DNA from: Pseudanabaena sp. Chao 1811
GTDB lineage: Bacteria; Cyanobacteriota; Cyanobacteriia; Pseudanabaenales; Pseudanabaenaceae
Length of the DNA stretch: 64,000 nt
Assembly (NCBI RefSeq): GCF_027942295.1
Contig: NZ_CP101416.1
Span: 744,001-808,000 of the forward strand
Direction: 5' to 3'
In this document: piece after piece, positions 63,515 to 64,000 of the stretch
Position numbering within the stretch: position 1 is the stretch's first letter
How the letters are laid out: each line of letters starts with the position of its first letter
Notes under the pieces: model-generated
The model's database searches: none
What the model saw: the letters and a program-made list of their open reading frames with translations, nothing else
What the model was told of the DNA's origin: nothing
Program-made: the position numbers and the translations under genes

Positions 63515-64000
63515 ATGAGTCAGAAAATAAACCCATTGAATAAAGAACAACAGAAAAAGATTTTTATTCTATTTTTTTTAGTATCAGTTTTTTGGATTGT
63601 AGTAGCTATAAATGAATTTTTATTTAATAGGAGCTTGATCTCATTTGGGATTATGCCTCAAAGTATTGTTGGTTTGCGCGGTATATTCATAGCTCCTTTT
63701 ATCCATGCAAGTTTTTATTCGGTTGCCGAAAATACAGTCCCATTTATTATTTTGGGTTGGCTGGTAATTAACAGAAGCATCAAAGATTTTTATTTTGTGT
63801 TTTGTTCGTCAGTTATTTTGAGTGGTCTAGGAACTTGGCTAATTGGCAAACCTAATACACTACATATTGGTGCAGGTGGTGTAGTTTTTGGATTCTATGG
63901 TTATTGTCTATTTCAAATTTACTTAGAACGTAAATTTGCGATATTTTATACTTCGATTGCTATTGCTATAATCCTTTGTGCGCTTCTATTTTTTGGTATA
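63515..64000 (+). CDS. Rhomboid-like protein lacking the catalytic serine (partial, runs off window)
   Basis: 162 codons are visible, with GGAGAT upstream of the ATG and no stop before the window end. It aligns residue for residue with the upstream rhomboid: LRGIFIAPFIHASFYSVAEN, GLGTWLIGKPNTLHIGAGG. At position 121 the catalytic Ser is Gly (HIGAGGVVFG), and the His of the FYHVAANT loop is Ser (FYSVAENT). The C-terminal His lies beyond the window. It is therefore probably an inactive, iRhom-like pseudoprotease that arose by tandem duplication. Confidence 0.87.
   Translation, partial: MSQKINPLNKEQQKKIFILFFLVSVFWIVVAINEFLFNRSLISFGIMPQSIVGLRGIFIAPFIHASFYSVAENTVPFIILGWLVINRSIKDFYFVFCSSVILSGLGTWLIGKPNTLHIGAGGVVFGFYGYCLFQIYLERKFAIFYTSIAIAIILCALLFFGI

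Noticed and set aside
1-64000. Frequent GCGATCGC octamers
   Set aside because: HIP1 is a known genome-wide feature of many cyanobacteria and not specific to this region.

Overview
The window is a stretch of cyanobacterial chromosome, most likely from a filamentous, non-heterocystous member of the Pseudanabaena group. The lineage is inferred from several signs: very frequent GCGATCGC (HIP1) octamers, a plant-type zeta-carotene desaturase (crtQ), the cyanobacterial motility protein HmpF, a CheA-type hybrid kinase with a huge acidic linker, a GvpK gas vesicle protein, cyanobacterial-type glutamate-cysteine ligase, and families such as DUF2808. The genus is a guess; the phylum is not. One tRNA (Gly-GCC) is present. 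No rRNA, CRISPR array, prophage or complete insertion sequence is visible.

Layout. 1-7 kb: the 3' part of a CheA/response-regulator hybrid kinase, then recN. 7-15 kb: cobN, a TPR membrane protein of unknown role, a decayed second copy of the cobN 5' end, and divergent cobB; GC-rich palindromic repeats lie inside the cobN and cobB reading frames. 15-26 kb: a HepA-like ABC exporter, pheS, a LysM/M23 peptidoglycan hydrolase, a 912-bp gap, a GH57 glucan-branching enzyme, an unnoticed 51-aa protein behind a perfect NtcA box, tldD, tRNA-Gly. 26-40 kb: flavin reductase-like protein, small membrane proteins, a dipeptide-type permease (and, 10 kb away, its fused double ATPase), hmpF, cyclophilin, phasin-like protein, rsmI, rluD-like synthase, crtQ, a toxin-antitoxin pair with truncated toxin, and a gamma-carbonic anhydrase-like protein. 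39-46 kb: accessory region with Uma2 and DUF29 proteins, gshA, a cyclase-like DUF3095 protein, two toxin-antitoxin modules whose antitoxins share an N-terminus, and a frameshifted vMAP-like gene. 46-58 kb: guaA, DUF2808, gvpK, larC split at an A9 run, pentapeptide-repeat protein, queG, J-domain/TPR proteins, ald. 58-64 kb: MASE1 hybrid kinase, LON-substrate-binding protein, PAS-GGDEF cyclase, and two tandem rhomboid proteins, the second lacking the catalytic serine.

The most striking non-coding structure is a set of intergenic palindromes. At least fifteen have perfect or nearly perfect arms of about 12-27 bp closed by a C-G pair over a three-base loop, with stem sequences that mostly differ from copy to copy. 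Several carry a shared head, about TACAGCGCTTTGCGCTTA, on one side. Many lie at gene ends and probably act as terminators.

The genes fall into functional groups rather than one pathway: signalling and motility (cheA hybrid, hmpF, MASE1 kinase, GGDEF), cobalamin or tetrapyrrole metal chelation (cobN, cobB), nickel-cofactor assembly (larC), tRNA and ribosome modification (queG, rsmI, rluD), redox and photosynthesis support (crtQ, gshA), and small accessory modules. Some start codons were moved from the longest possible frame where a Shine-Dalgarno sequence or family length supported it; each case is noted.
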